Source: Streptomyces sp. col6 (GTDB lineage Bacteria > Actinomycetota > Actinomycetes > Streptomycetales > Streptomycetaceae). Taken from it: a stretch of DNA of 64,000 nt. A program made the position numbers and the translations under genes. Positions 16,167-26,180 of the stretch are shown here, one piece after another. The DNA is taken from assembly GCF_008042035.1 (NCBI RefSeq), contig NZ_RDBL01000009.1, positions 271,079 to 335,078 of the forward strand. The letters run 5' to 3'. Positions within the stretch are counted from its first letter, which is position 1; every line of letters starts with the position of its first letter. The notes under the pieces are model-generated. The model saw only the letters and a program-made list of their open reading frames with translations. It searched no databases and had not been told where the DNA came from.

Positions 16167-17459
16167 ATGCTGAGGAGAACGGCGTACGCGCTGCTCGTGC
16201 TCGCTCTCGCGGGCACGGCGACGGCCTGCGGCCGGTCGGCTCCCGATCCGGCCGCCGCCGCCGAGGCGCGCGGCCCGATCACGGTCTGGCTTTCCAACAA
16301 CGCGCAGGAGGTGCAGTGGGGCAGGGCGATGGTCGCCGCCTGGAACAAGGACCATCCCGGCCAGCACGTCACCGCGCAGCAGATCCCGGCGGGCAAGACC
16401 TCCGAGGAGGCCATCAGCGCCTCGATCATCGCGGGGACGACGGCCTGTCTCGCCTTCAACACCTCGCCGGCGGCCGTGCCGACCTTCCAGAAGCAGAACG
16501 GCCTCGTCTCCCTGAGCGACTTCCCGGACGGCGAGTCGTACATCTCCGAGCGCGGCGGCGCCCTCACCGACCAGTACCGCTCGACCGACGGCGGTTTCTA
16601 CCAGCTGCCGTGGAAGAGCAACCCGGTCATGATCCTCTACAACAAGAAGCTGTTCGCGAAGGCCGGCCTCGATCCCGAGCACCCGAAGCTCGCCACGTAC
16701 AAGGACTTCCTCGACACCTCCCGGAAGCTCGTGCGCAGCGGTGCCGCGAAGGCGGCGATATGGCCCTCGCCGAGCAGTGACTTCTTCCAGCCCTGGTACG
16801 ACTTCTACCCGGCGTTCGCCGCGCAGAGCGGCGGCAGGCAGCTGATCGAGAACGGCAGGCCCCAGTTCGACTCGGCGGCGGGACGGCAGGTCGCGGCGTT
16901 CTGGCGCACGCTGTACGCGGAGAAGCTGGCGCCCCAGGAGCAGTACCCGGGCGACTCTCTCAACGACGGCAAGGCCGCCATGGCGACCGTGGGCCCGTGG
17001 GCTGTGGCCGCGTACAAGGACAACGTGGACATCGGTGTGGCACCGGTGCCGACCGCCGACGGCGGGAGCGGCAAGCACTCCTTCAGCGACGAGAAGTCCG
17101 CGGCGATGTTCAGCTCGTGCGAGAACCGGGCCACCGCCTGGGACGTGCTGAAGTTCGCCACCTCCGCCGCCCAGGACGGGAAGTTCCTGGAGGCCACCGG
17201 GCAGATGCCGATGCGCGAGGACCTGACCGCCAAGTACCCCGCCTACTTCGCGAAGAACCCCATGTACAAGGCCTTCGCCGACCAGGCGGAGCGCGTCGTC
17301 GAGGTGCCGAACGTCCCGGGCTCCATCGACATCTGGCAGGCCTTCCGCGACGAGTGGACGAAGTCGGTGGTGTTCGGCCGCGAGTCCACGGACGCGGGGC
17401 TGCGCAACGCGTCGTCCGAGATCACCCACCTGCTGAACGAGTACGGGGACCCGTCATGA
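16167..17459 (+). CDS. ABC sugar-transporter substrate-binding lipoprotein
   Basis: 430 residues, family 1 extracellular solute-binding protein. A lipoprotein signal runs to the lipobox LALAGTATAC, with the lipidated Cys near residue 21, then the mature fold (GPITVWLSNNAQEVQWGRAMVAAWNKDHPG). YQLPWKSNPVMILYNKKLFAKAGLDP is a standard central motif of sugar binders. ATG 16167 follows CGGAGATCAATC. Its TGA overlaps the ATG of the first permease gene. It delivers an oligosaccharide to the two permeases; the ATPase is absent, as usual in streptomycetes that share one MsiK-type ATPase. Confidence 0.94.
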   Translation: MLRRTAYALLVLALAGTATACGRSAPDPAAAAEARGPITVWLSNNAQEVQWGRAMVAAWNKDHPGQHVTAQQIPAGKTSEEAISASIIAGTTACLAFNTSPAAVPTFQKQNGLVSLSDFPDGESYISERGGALTDQYRSTDGGFYQLPWKSNPVMILYNKKLFAKAGLDPEHPKLATYKDFLDTSRKLVRSGAAKAAIWPSPSSDFFQPWYDFYPAFAAQSGGRQLIENGRPQFDSAAGRQVAAFWRTLYAEKLAPQEQYPGDSLNDGKAAMATVGPWAVAAYKDNVDIGVAPVPTADGGSGKHSFSDEKSAAMFSSCENRATAWDVLKFATSAAQDGKFLEATGQMPMREDLTAKYPAYFAKNPMYKAFADQAERVVEVPNVPGSIDIWQAFRDEWTKSVVFGRESTDAGLRNASSEITHLLNEYGDPS

Positions 17460-18394
17460 GTGTGAACCTGGATGCGGCGCCCCGCGCCATGGGCACGAGT
17501 GCACCCGCTCCTCGCGGCAAGGCACGGCGCGGTCTGTCGCGGGCCGGCGCGCTGTTCGTGTCGCCGTACGTGCTGTTCCTCGTGGTGGTCTTCGCGGTCC
17601 CGCTGGTCTACACGGTGTGGATCTCCTTCCACCGCTTCTACTTCACCGCGCCGGGCACGGACATCGACTCCCCGTGGGTGGGTCTGTCGAACTACCGGGA
17701 CGTGTTCACGGACCCGGTCGTCGGGCAGGCGTTCCTCAACATCCTGATCTTCCTCGTCATCAACGTGCCGCTCACGGTGGGCCTCTCGCTGGTCCTGGCG
17801 GCGGCGCTGAACTCGAAGATCCGGGGGCGTGGGTTCTTCCGGGCGGCGTTCTACGTGCCGTATGTGACGGCGAGCGTGGCGCTGGTCGCGGTGTGGCAGT
17901 TCCTCTTCGGCTCGGACGGGTTCGTCAACCATCTGCTGGGCTCGCACGCCCCGGACCCGTCGTGGCTGGTCAACTCGCATCTCGCGATGCCGATGATCGC
18001 CGTGTTCGTGACCTGGAAGCAGCTCGGCTTCTTCGTGATGCTGTACCTGGCCTCGCTGCAGAACGTCGGCAAGGAGCTGTACGAGGCATCCGCCATGGAC
18101 GGCGCGGGCAAGGTCCGGCAGTTCTTCTCGGTGACGGTCCCGGGCGTACGGCCGGCGACGACGCTCGTCGTGATCTACGCGATCATCACCGGCGCCAACC
18201 TGTTCAGCGAGCCGTATCTGCTGACCGGCGGCGGTGGCCCCGACCACGCGTCGACCTCGCCCGTCCTGCTGATGTACCAGAAGGGCATCGAGCAGGGTCA
18301 CCCCGACTTCGCGGCGGCGCTGGGCGTCGTCCTCGTCGCCTTCGTGATGGTCGTGTCGATCGCCGCCCGCAAGCTGACCGAGAGGGGCGACTGA
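17456..18394 (+). CDS. ABC sugar permease (MalF/UgpA-like)
   Basis: 312 residues, six transmembrane helices after a cytosolic N-terminus of about 30 residues. The EAA loop, ELYEASAMDGAGKVRQFFSVTVPGVRPAT, identifies a binding-protein-dependent permease that contacts the ATPase. Start ATG 17456 overlaps the preceding stop (ATGA). It pairs with the next permease; together they form the membrane channel for the sugar bound by the upstream lipoprotein. Confidence 0.95.
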   Translation: MSVNLDAAPRAMGTSAPAPRGKARRGLSRAGALFVSPYVLFLVVVFAVPLVYTVWISFHRFYFTAPGTDIDSPWVGLSNYRDVFTDPVVGQAFLNILIFLVINVPLTVGLSLVLAAALNSKIRGRGFFRAAFYVPYVTASVALVAVWQFLFGSDGFVNHLLGSHAPDPSWLVNSHLAMPMIAVFVTWKQLGFFVMLYLASLQNVGKELYEASAMDGAGKVRQFFSVTVPGVRPATTLVVIYAIITGANLFSEPYLLTGGGGPDHASTSPVLLMYQKGIEQGHPDFAAALGVVLVAFVMVVSIAARKLTERGD

Positions 18395-18395
18395 C

Positions 18396-19253
18396 ATGAG
18401 CGCCACCACACCGAGGCCCACCCGTCGCGTCTGCGTCGGCAGCGTCGTCCGCTACGTCCTGCTGTCGCTCGGCGCCGTCGCCTTCCTGTTCCCCTTCTAC
18501 TACATGATCGTCGGCTCGCTGCGCGGGCAGACGGTCGGTGATCTGTCGGCGGCGGTCCCCTCGGGGCTGACCGGCGACAACTATGCGGCGGTCAACAGCG
18601 CGATCTCGCTGGGGCGGTCCCTGCTCAACTCGGGGATCATGACCATCGGGGTGCTGCTCTGCACGCTGGTGTTCGGCGTGCTCGCCGGGTACGCGCTGGC
18701 GCAGCTCCGCTTCCGGGGCAAGGGCGCGGTCTTCGCCGCCCTCCTCCTCGTCCAGATGATCCCGTTCCAGCTGCTGACCCTGCCGCTGTACGTGCTCGTC
18801 GTCCGCGACTACGGGCTCGGCGACAACTACGTGGGCATGATCCTGCCGTTCGCGATCAACTCGACGGCCGTGTTCCTGTTCCGCCAGTTCTTCGCGCAGA
18901 TGCCGCAGTCCCTCTTCGAGGCGGCGCGCATCGACGGCGCGAGCGAGCTGCGCATCCTGTGGCGGATCGCGCTGCCGATGGCCCGGCCCGCCGTGCTGAC
19001 CGCACTGCTGCTGACGTTCATCGGGCCCTGGAACGAGTTCCTGTGGCCGTTCCTCGTCACCAAGGACGCGAACATGCAGCCGCTGGCCGTCTCGCTCGCG
19101 AGCTTCCTCTCCAATCTTCAGGGCACGGTGGCCAACCCGGCCGGTGCCCTGCTGGCCGGCGCCTGTGTGCTGGCCCTCCCTGCGGTGGTCCTGTTCCTCC
19201 TGTTCCAGCGCCACTTCACCTCTACCGACATCGACTCCGGAGTAAAGGGCTGA
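18396..19253 (+). CDS. ABC sugar permease (MalG/UgpE-like)
   Basis: 285 residues with six helices and the EAA loop SLFEAARIDGASELRILWRIALPMARPAVL. FIGPWNEFLWPFLV near the C-terminus is diagnostic of the MalG-side subunit. It starts one base after the previous stop, with GAGAGGGG upstream, so the two permeases are made together. No ATP-binding subunit follows; a shared multiple-sugar ATPase elsewhere in the genome is expected. Confidence 0.95.
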   Translation: MSATTPRPTRRVCVGSVVRYVLLSLGAVAFLFPFYYMIVGSLRGQTVGDLSAAVPSGLTGDNYAAVNSAISLGRSLLNSGIMTIGVLLCTLVFGVLAGYALAQLRFRGKGAVFAALLLVQMIPFQLLTLPLYVLVVRDYGLGDNYVGMILPFAINSTAVFLFRQFFAQMPQSLFEAARIDGASELRILWRIALPMARPAVLTALLLTFIGPWNEFLWPFLVTKDANMQPLAVSLASFLSNLQGTVANPAGALLAGACVLALPAVVLFLLFQRHFTSTDIDSGVKG

Positions 19254-19258
19254 ACCCC

Positions 19259-20335
19259 ATGAGCACCACCACCGCCACCCGCATCCCGTACCGCATGGTC
19301 CGCAAGGGCGTCGTCATGTCCCCCCTGGCCGGTGAGGCGAACGAGGTCGAGGGTGTCCTGAACCCCGCCTCCGGCCGTACCCCGGACGGCACCCTGCACC
19401 TGCTGCCGCGCCTGGTCGCCGAGGGCAACGTCTCCCGTGTCGGCCTCGCCGAGGTGACCTTCGACGAGGAGGGCGTGCCGAACGGCGTCGAGCGCCGCGG
19501 CACCGTCCTCTCCCCGGACGAGGGCTGGGAGCGCGGCAAGAACAACGCCGGCGTCGAGGACCCGCGCGTCACCTGGATACCGTCGCTCGGCAAGCACGTC
19601 ATGAGTTACGTGGCCTACGGCCCCCTCGGCCCGAAGCCGGCGCTCGCCGTCTCGGAGAACCTCACCGACTGGACCCGCCTCGGCCCGATCCAGTTCGCCT
19701 ACCAGCCGGACCTGGACACCGACCTCAACCTGTTCCCCAACAAGGACGTCGTCCACTTCCCCGAGCCGGTCCCGGGCCCGGACGGCGAGCCGGCATACGC
19801 GATGCTGCACCGCCCGATGTGGGACCTGGGCTGGTTCCGCCCGGGTGAGGGCGTCCACCTGCCCGCCGGGGTCACCGACGAGCGGCCCGGCATCTGGATC
19901 AGCTACGTCCCGGCCGCCGAGGTGGAGGCCGACATCACCGCGCTGACCCGGCCGCGCGACCACCGGCTGCTGGCTCTGTCCGAGTTCCCCTGGGAGTCCC
20001 TGAAGATCGGCGGCGGCCCCGCCCCGATCCGGGTCCCCGAGGGCTGGCTGCTCATCCACCACGGCGTGTCGGGCTCCATCGAGGACCCGTGGGCGCAGAA
20101 CCAGGACGTGTCGTACGCGGCCGGCGCGATGATCCTCGACCCCGCCGACCCGTCCCGTGTCCTCGCCCGCTCGGACCAGCCGCTGATGGCGCCGGAGACC
20201 GAGGAGGAGCGCTCGGGCACCGTCCCGAACGTCGTCTTCCCGACGGCGATCGAGGAGATCGACGGCGAGCTGTACGTGTTCTACGGCATGGCCGACGCGC
20301 ACATCGGCGTGGCCCTCCTGGAGCGCACGGCATGA
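19259..20335 (+). CDS. Glycoside hydrolase family 130 (beta-mannoside phosphorylase-like)
   Basis: 358 residues forming the five-bladed propeller of GH130. Visible blades carry GKNNAGVEDPRVTWI (the E-D-P-R motif, containing the likely catalytic acid region), FPNKDVVHFPEPV and the GGPAPIRVPEGWLLIHHGV strand pair. GH130 enzymes split beta-mannosides with phosphate to release alpha-mannose-1-phosphate, though some members are hydrolases; the exact linkage is not readable. Placement between a sugar ABC transporter and a phosphomannomutase supports a phosphorylase. ATG 19259 starts 5 bp after the permease stop; its stop overlaps the next ATG. Confidence 0.88.
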   Translation: MSTTTATRIPYRMVRKGVVMSPLAGEANEVEGVLNPASGRTPDGTLHLLPRLVAEGNVSRVGLAEVTFDEEGVPNGVERRGTVLSPDEGWERGKNNAGVEDPRVTWIPSLGKHVMSYVAYGPLGPKPALAVSENLTDWTRLGPIQFAYQPDLDTDLNLFPNKDVVHFPEPVPGPDGEPAYAMLHRPMWDLGWFRPGEGVHLPAGVTDERPGIWISYVPAAEVEADITALTRPRDHRLLALSEFPWESLKIGGGPAPIRVPEGWLLIHHGVSGSIEDPWAQNQDVSYAAGAMILDPADPSRVLARSDQPLMAPETEEERSGTVPNVVFPTAIEEIDGELYVFYGMADAHIGVALLERTA

Positions 20336-21548
20336 CCGACGGCGCCCTCGGAATCGGCCTGGCCGGCTGCGGCGGGTTCGCGGAGTTCGTCCTGGACGCG
20401 ATCGCCGGGCTGCCCGGTCTGCGGCTCGCGGCGGTCGCCGATCCGTCGCGGGAGCGGGCCCGGCTGCTCGGTGAGCGGCACGGCGTCCCGGCGCTCGGTT
20501 CGCTGGACGAGCTCCTTCAGCGGGACGACGTGGCGGCCGTGCTGATCGCCACCCCGCCGGCCACCCATGCCGCGATGGCCACGGCCGCGCTGCGCGCGGG
20601 GCGCCATGTCTTCTGCGAGAAGCCTCTCGCCACCACGACCGAGGACGCCTCGGCGGTCGTCCACGAGGCGCGGCTCGCCGGGCGCGCCCTGGTCGTGGAC
20701 CATGTGCTGCGCTACAACCCGCTGCTGCGGGCCGTGAAGCGGCTGACCGGACGGGGGCTGCTCGCACCGCCGCGCCGGTTCCTGTTCGAGAACGACGCGT
20801 CCGACGAGGACCTGGGGCCCGGTCACTGGTTCTGGGACCCGGCGCACAGCGGCGGCGTCTTCATCGAGCACGGCGTCCACTTCTTCGACGCCGCCCGCGC
20901 GCTGCTGGGCTCCGACCCGTTGAGCGTGCGGGCCACCGCGGTCGCCCGTCCGGGCGGCCCGGTCGACATGGTCAGCGCCGATGTCGTGCACCCCGGGGGC
21001 GTGCTCGCCTCGCACCTGCACTCCTTCACCCATGCCCATCGCGCCGAGCGGCAGCTGATGCGCCTGGACCACGGGTTCGCGGAAACGCGGATCACCGGGT
21101 GGATCCCCGTGTACGCGGAGATCACTGCGTGGGTGGACGAGGCGGGTGCCCGTGCCTGGCAGGAGCTGCCGCGGCTGCGGGACGACCTGCTGGCCGTCGA
21201 GGGGTTCCGGCCCGGCGGCGGTGAGCGGATCACCGTGCACGTGGAGCGGAACGCCGGGTCCGCCGCGCCGGCCCGGGGCCGGGGCGAGGAGCGGACCGTC
21301 CCGCACCGGGTCACCGCCGTCCTCGACCTCGGCGGCGAGGCGCGCAAGCCGTACGTGTACGCGCAGAGCGTGCGCGCGGCGATGGCCGACCTGGTGCGCT
21401 CGGCCCGGGAGGGTACGGCTCCGGTGGCCGGCCCGGTCAGCGGGTTCGCGGCGGTCGCGGTCGCCGAGGCGGCCACGATCGCCGCCGCGACGGGCACCGG
21501 GCAGAGCGTCCTGTCCCCCGGCCCCGCCCTCTCCCAGGGAGTGTCCGC

Positions 21549-21552
<4 letters not shown>
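20332..21552 (+). CDS. Gfo/Idh/MocA-family oxidoreductase
   Basis: 406 residues. The N-terminal Rossmann fold has IGLAGCGGFAEFVLDAI, VADPSRERA and the catalytic-region motif GRHVFCEKPLA (residues 90-100). The C-terminal alpha/beta substrate domain (SGGVFIEHGVHFFDAARALLG) follows, with a long strand-rich tail. Members oxidise or epimerise sugars with NAD(P). It begins at an ATGA overlap with GH130 and ends in an ATGA overlap with GH13, so it is a committed part of the catabolic operon. Its substrate is likely the imported glycoside or a product of it. Confidence 0.9.
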
Positions 21553-23136
<1,584 letters not shown>

Positions 23137-23156
<20 letters not shown>

Positions 23157-24528
23157 CCCGACGCCCCGGACCGACCTGTCCGGGCTCGTCAAGGCGTACG
23201 ACGTGCGCGGGGTGGTGCCGGACCAGTGGGACGAGTCGACGGCGGAGCTGTTCGGTGCCGCGTTCGTGCGGGTCACCGGGGCCGGGGCGATCGTGACCGG
23301 GCACGACATGCGACCCTCCTCCCCCGGTCTGGCCCGAGCCTTCGCCCGCGGCGCCACCGGGCAGGGAGCGGATGTCACGGAGATCGGCCTGTGCTCGACG
23401 GACCAGCTGTACTACGCGTCCGGGTCGTTCGGGCTCCCCGGCGCCATGTTCACCGCCTCCCACAACCCGGCCCGCTACAACGGCATCAAGCTGTGCCGGG
23501 CCGGTGCCGAGCCGGTGGGCCAGGACACCGGCCTCGCCGGGATCCGGGCGCTCGTGGAGCGGTGGACGGACCACGGCGCGCCGGCCCAGGCCGCCCGCGC
23601 GGGACGCGTCACCGGGCAGGACACCCTGGCCGGATACGCCGCGTATCTGCACTCCCTGGTGGACCTGTCGTCGATCCGCCCGCTGAAGGTGGTGGTGGAC
23701 GCGGGCAACGGCATGGGCGGCCACACGGTCCCGACGGTGCTCGCGGGGCTGCCGCTGACGGTCGTGCCGATGTACTTCGAGCTCGACGGCACGTTCCCGA
23801 ACCACGAGGCCAATCCGCTGGAGCCGGCGAACATCGTCGATCTCCAGGCCCGGGTGCGCGCCGAGGGCGCCGATCTCGGGCTCGCCTTCGACGGCGACGC
23901 GGACCGCTGCTTCGTCGTCGACGAGAACGGCGGCCCGGTCCCGCCGTCGGCCGTCACGGCCCTGGTCGCCTCGCGCGAGCTGGCGCGGCACCCCGGTGCC
24001 ACGGTCATCCACAACCTCATCACGTCCCGCGCGGTACCGGAGGTGATCCGTGAGGCGGGCGGCACCCCGGTCCGCACGCGGGTCGGCCACTCCTTCATCA
24101 AGGCGGAAATGGCCCGCACCGGGGCCGTGTTCGGCGGCGAGCACTCCGCGCACTACTACTTCCGCGACTTCTGGAACGCGGACACGGGCATGCTGGCGGC
24201 CCTGCACGTCCTCGCCGCCCTCGGCACCCAGGACGGCCCGCTGTCGTCACTGACCAGCCACTTCGAGCGGTACGCCGCGTCGGGAGAGATCAACTCCACG
24301 GTCACCGACCAGCCCGGCCGCACAGCCGCCGTACGCGCGGCGTGGGAGTCCCGCCCCGGCGTCACGGCGGACACCCTCGACGGCCTCACCATCGGCGGCG
24401 CGGACTGGTGGTTCAACCTCCGCCCGTCCAACACGGAACCGCTGCTGCGGCTCAACGTGGAGGCGCGCACGGAAGACCTCATGTGCGCGGTGCGGGACGA
24501 GGTGCTGGCAACAGTACGGGAGGGCTGA
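23137..24528 (+). CDS. Phosphomannomutase/phosphoglucomutase
   Basis: 463 residues, four-domain alpha-D-phosphohexomutase. The phosphoserine loop is MFTASHNPARYNGIK, the Mg loop AFDGDADRCFVVDENG, the sugar-specificity loop GGEHSAHYYFRDF (GEHS favours mannose or glucose phosphates), and the phosphate loop RPSNTEPLLRLNVEA. It interconverts hexose-1- and -6-phosphates. In this operon it would take mannose-1-phosphate from GH130 phosphorolysis to mannose-6-phosphate. ATG 23137 has GGAG 6 bases upstream inside the end of the GH13 gene. Confidence 0.94.
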
Positions 24529-24646
24529 CCGGCCGGGCACAATGCGGCCCGTGAGCCCGCACCACAAAGTCGTCCTCACCTGCTTCCTGCGCGACGACGG
24601 TGCTGAACGCCACGTTCGGGGACGGCGTGACGCGCCCCGGTCCCCG

Positions 24647-25162
24647 CTACTCGGCGCCGTCGGTCAGCGTGACCGTGAGGGAGTCCTCGTCGCGGGTGAG
24701 GTGCTCGATGGTGATCGAGCCCTCCGCGCCGTCGTAGTTTCCGGTGCCGCCGGTGACGGCGAACTCGTGGGTCCACTGCCGTGAGTTGGCGGGCAGTTCG
24801 GTGACGGCGGGGAGCGGCCGCTGGAAGGCGGTGGCGGCCGTGATCATGCCGTCGTCCAGGCTCAGGACCAGGGTCGCCATGACGTACGAGCCGTCGGGCC
24901 CGACGTTCACGGGCAGGCAGTGCGCGTTCTCGGTGCCCACGCTGCGGCCCTCGGCGTCCGTCAGGTCGTAGCGCACGTAGTACGGGACGCCGGCCGTCAG
25001 GATGTCCGGGATGTTCGCGCCCGTGCGCGTGCCCTTCAGGGCGAGCAGCCGGTCGGCCCTCGGTGCCGCGTGGGCGGTCGTGGCCGTCCCGGCCACCAGT
25101 CCCCCGGCGATCGTCGCCGCCGAGGTCAGCTGCAGCATGCTCCTGCGGTCCATGTCGGTCAT
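24647..25162 (-). CDS. Secreted allene-oxide-cyclase-barrel-like protein
   Basis: 171 residues. The N-terminus MTDMDRRSMLQLTSAATIAGGLVAGTATTAHA has twin arginines and a hydrophobic core ending at an AHA-A cleavage site, so export by Tat (or Sec) is likely. The mature part is strand-rich with TGGTGNYDGAEGSITIEHL, the signature of AOC-like/dirigent-like barrel proteins. Such barrels guide cyclisations in plants; bacterial ones are mostly uncharacterised. ATG 25162 has GAGG 6 bases upstream. The 118 bp between it and the convergent mutase gene contain only a short start-like piece (GTG 24552, VSPHHKVVLTCFLRDD) that I do not call a gene. Confidence 0.75.
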   Translation of the reverse strand: MTDMDRRSMLQLTSAATIAGGLVAGTATTAHAAPRADRLLALKGTRTGANIPDILTAGVPYYVRYDLTDAEGRSVGTENAHCLPVNVGPDGSYVMATLVLSLDDGMITAATAFQRPLPAVTELPANSRQWTHEFAVTGGTGNYDGAEGSITIEHLTRDEDSLTVTLTDGAE

Positions 25163-25298
25163 CCCGTGCCTCACACCCTTGCTCGTCGTGTACGTGGATG
25201 CGCACTCGCACCCCACGGCCAACGGCACCGGGGGCCGGATGGGATCGCCCCGTGGCGGAAGATCACTGGAACGCAGGAGCGCCGCGTCGTACCGCCGT

Positions 25299-25958
25299 TC
25301 AGCCGGCCGGTCCGAACCGGTCGGGGGCCAGTGACTTCAGCAGGGCGGTGAGTACGAGGTCCGTCGAGGCGGCCATGTCCACGGAGCCGGGCGCCAGGAG
25401 CCATTGCACCTGCAAGCCGTCCATCACGGCGATGACGGCGTTGGCCGCGTTCTCGACCTTCTGCGTCTCGTCGTCGGGGAGGTCGCACGCCTCGCGGAGG
25501 GCGTCGGCGACGAAGGTCCGCAGGCCGTCGTAGCGGTCCCGGAAATAGGCCTGCGCCGGATGGTCGTCCGTGACGGACTCGGCCGACAGGACGGCGTAGA
25601 GACGGACGATGCCCTCGCGTTCGGCGTTGCGGGTCGCCGTGTCGACGAGGTGGCGCAGGAAGGCGAGGCCGTGCGGGCGGTCCGGGCCCAGTTGCCCGAT
25701 GTCCGACTCGTCGCGGAGTTCGAGGACGCTGGTGAGCAGGAGCGCCTTGGACCGGAAGTAGTGCAGGACGCCGGCCTGGGTCAGGCCGGCCCGGTCGGCG
25801 ATCTCGGCGAGCGAGGCGTTGTTGTAGCCACGGGCGGCGAAGGTGTCCATCGCGATGTGCAGGATGTCCCGCTGCCGCTGTTGCGCCTCCGGGCTCCGGG
25901 GCGTGCGGGGCCTGGCCGAACGGCCGGGCTTGCCTGCTGACTGGTTGCTCACCGGCAC
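25299..25958 (-). CDS. TetR-family regulator, likely controls GH30 gene
   Basis: 219 residues. The DNA-binding domain is clear: QRDILHIAMDTFAARGYNNASLAEIADRAGLTQAGVLHYFRSKALLLTSVL. The C-terminal part (DRFGPAG end) is a TetR_C-like dimer and ligand domain. Starts GTG 25958 and GTG 25952 are both possible. The divergent gene 222 bp away is a secreted GH30, and a nested palindrome lies between the two. The regulator may therefore sense a glycan or glycolipid breakdown product. Confidence 0.88.
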   Translation of the reverse strand: MPVSNQSAGKPGRSARPRTPRSPEAQQRQRDILHIAMDTFAARGYNNASLAEIADRAGLTQAGVLHYFRSKALLLTSVLELRDESDIGQLGPDRPHGLAFLRHLVDTATRNAEREGIVRLYAVLSAESVTDDHPAQAYFRDRYDGLRTFVADALREACDLPDDETQKVENAANAVIAVMDGLQVQWLLAPGSVDMAASTDLVLTALLKSLAPDRFGPAG

Positions 25959-26063
25959 AGCTTAGACCGGCCGTAATGCCGGGCGGGCGGGGCCTCGGAC
26001 GCGCTGACCTGGGCCCGTTCGGGGTGCGGGGAACGCCGTGCGGCAAAGCCGTACCGACTACTT

Positions 26064-26079
26064 ACTAACCACTTAGTGG
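26064..26079. promoter_or_regulatory. Nested palindromes between tetR and GH30 genes
   Basis: ACTAA-CCAC-TTAGT (26064-26077) overlaps CCAC-TTA-GTGG (26069-26079). Both are perfect and lie in the only AT-rich stretch of the divergent gap, so they are the best operator candidate for the TetR at 25958. Confidence 0.55.
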
Positions 26080-26180
26080 GTGTGCTTTCATAGCGCCGTC
26101 ATCCCAGGGAGCCACGCCCCGCCACGGCTCCGCCGGATGCGCCATGTCCTCCCCCAGGCATGACCGAAGGAGAGCCGCAC

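Noticed and set aside
24552..24646. Start-like piece VSPHHKVVLTCFLRDD after the phosphomannomutase gene
   Set aside because: Protein-like for only about 16 codons, then arginine-rich and antisense to the AOC-barrel gene; could be a truncated gene but evidence is thin.
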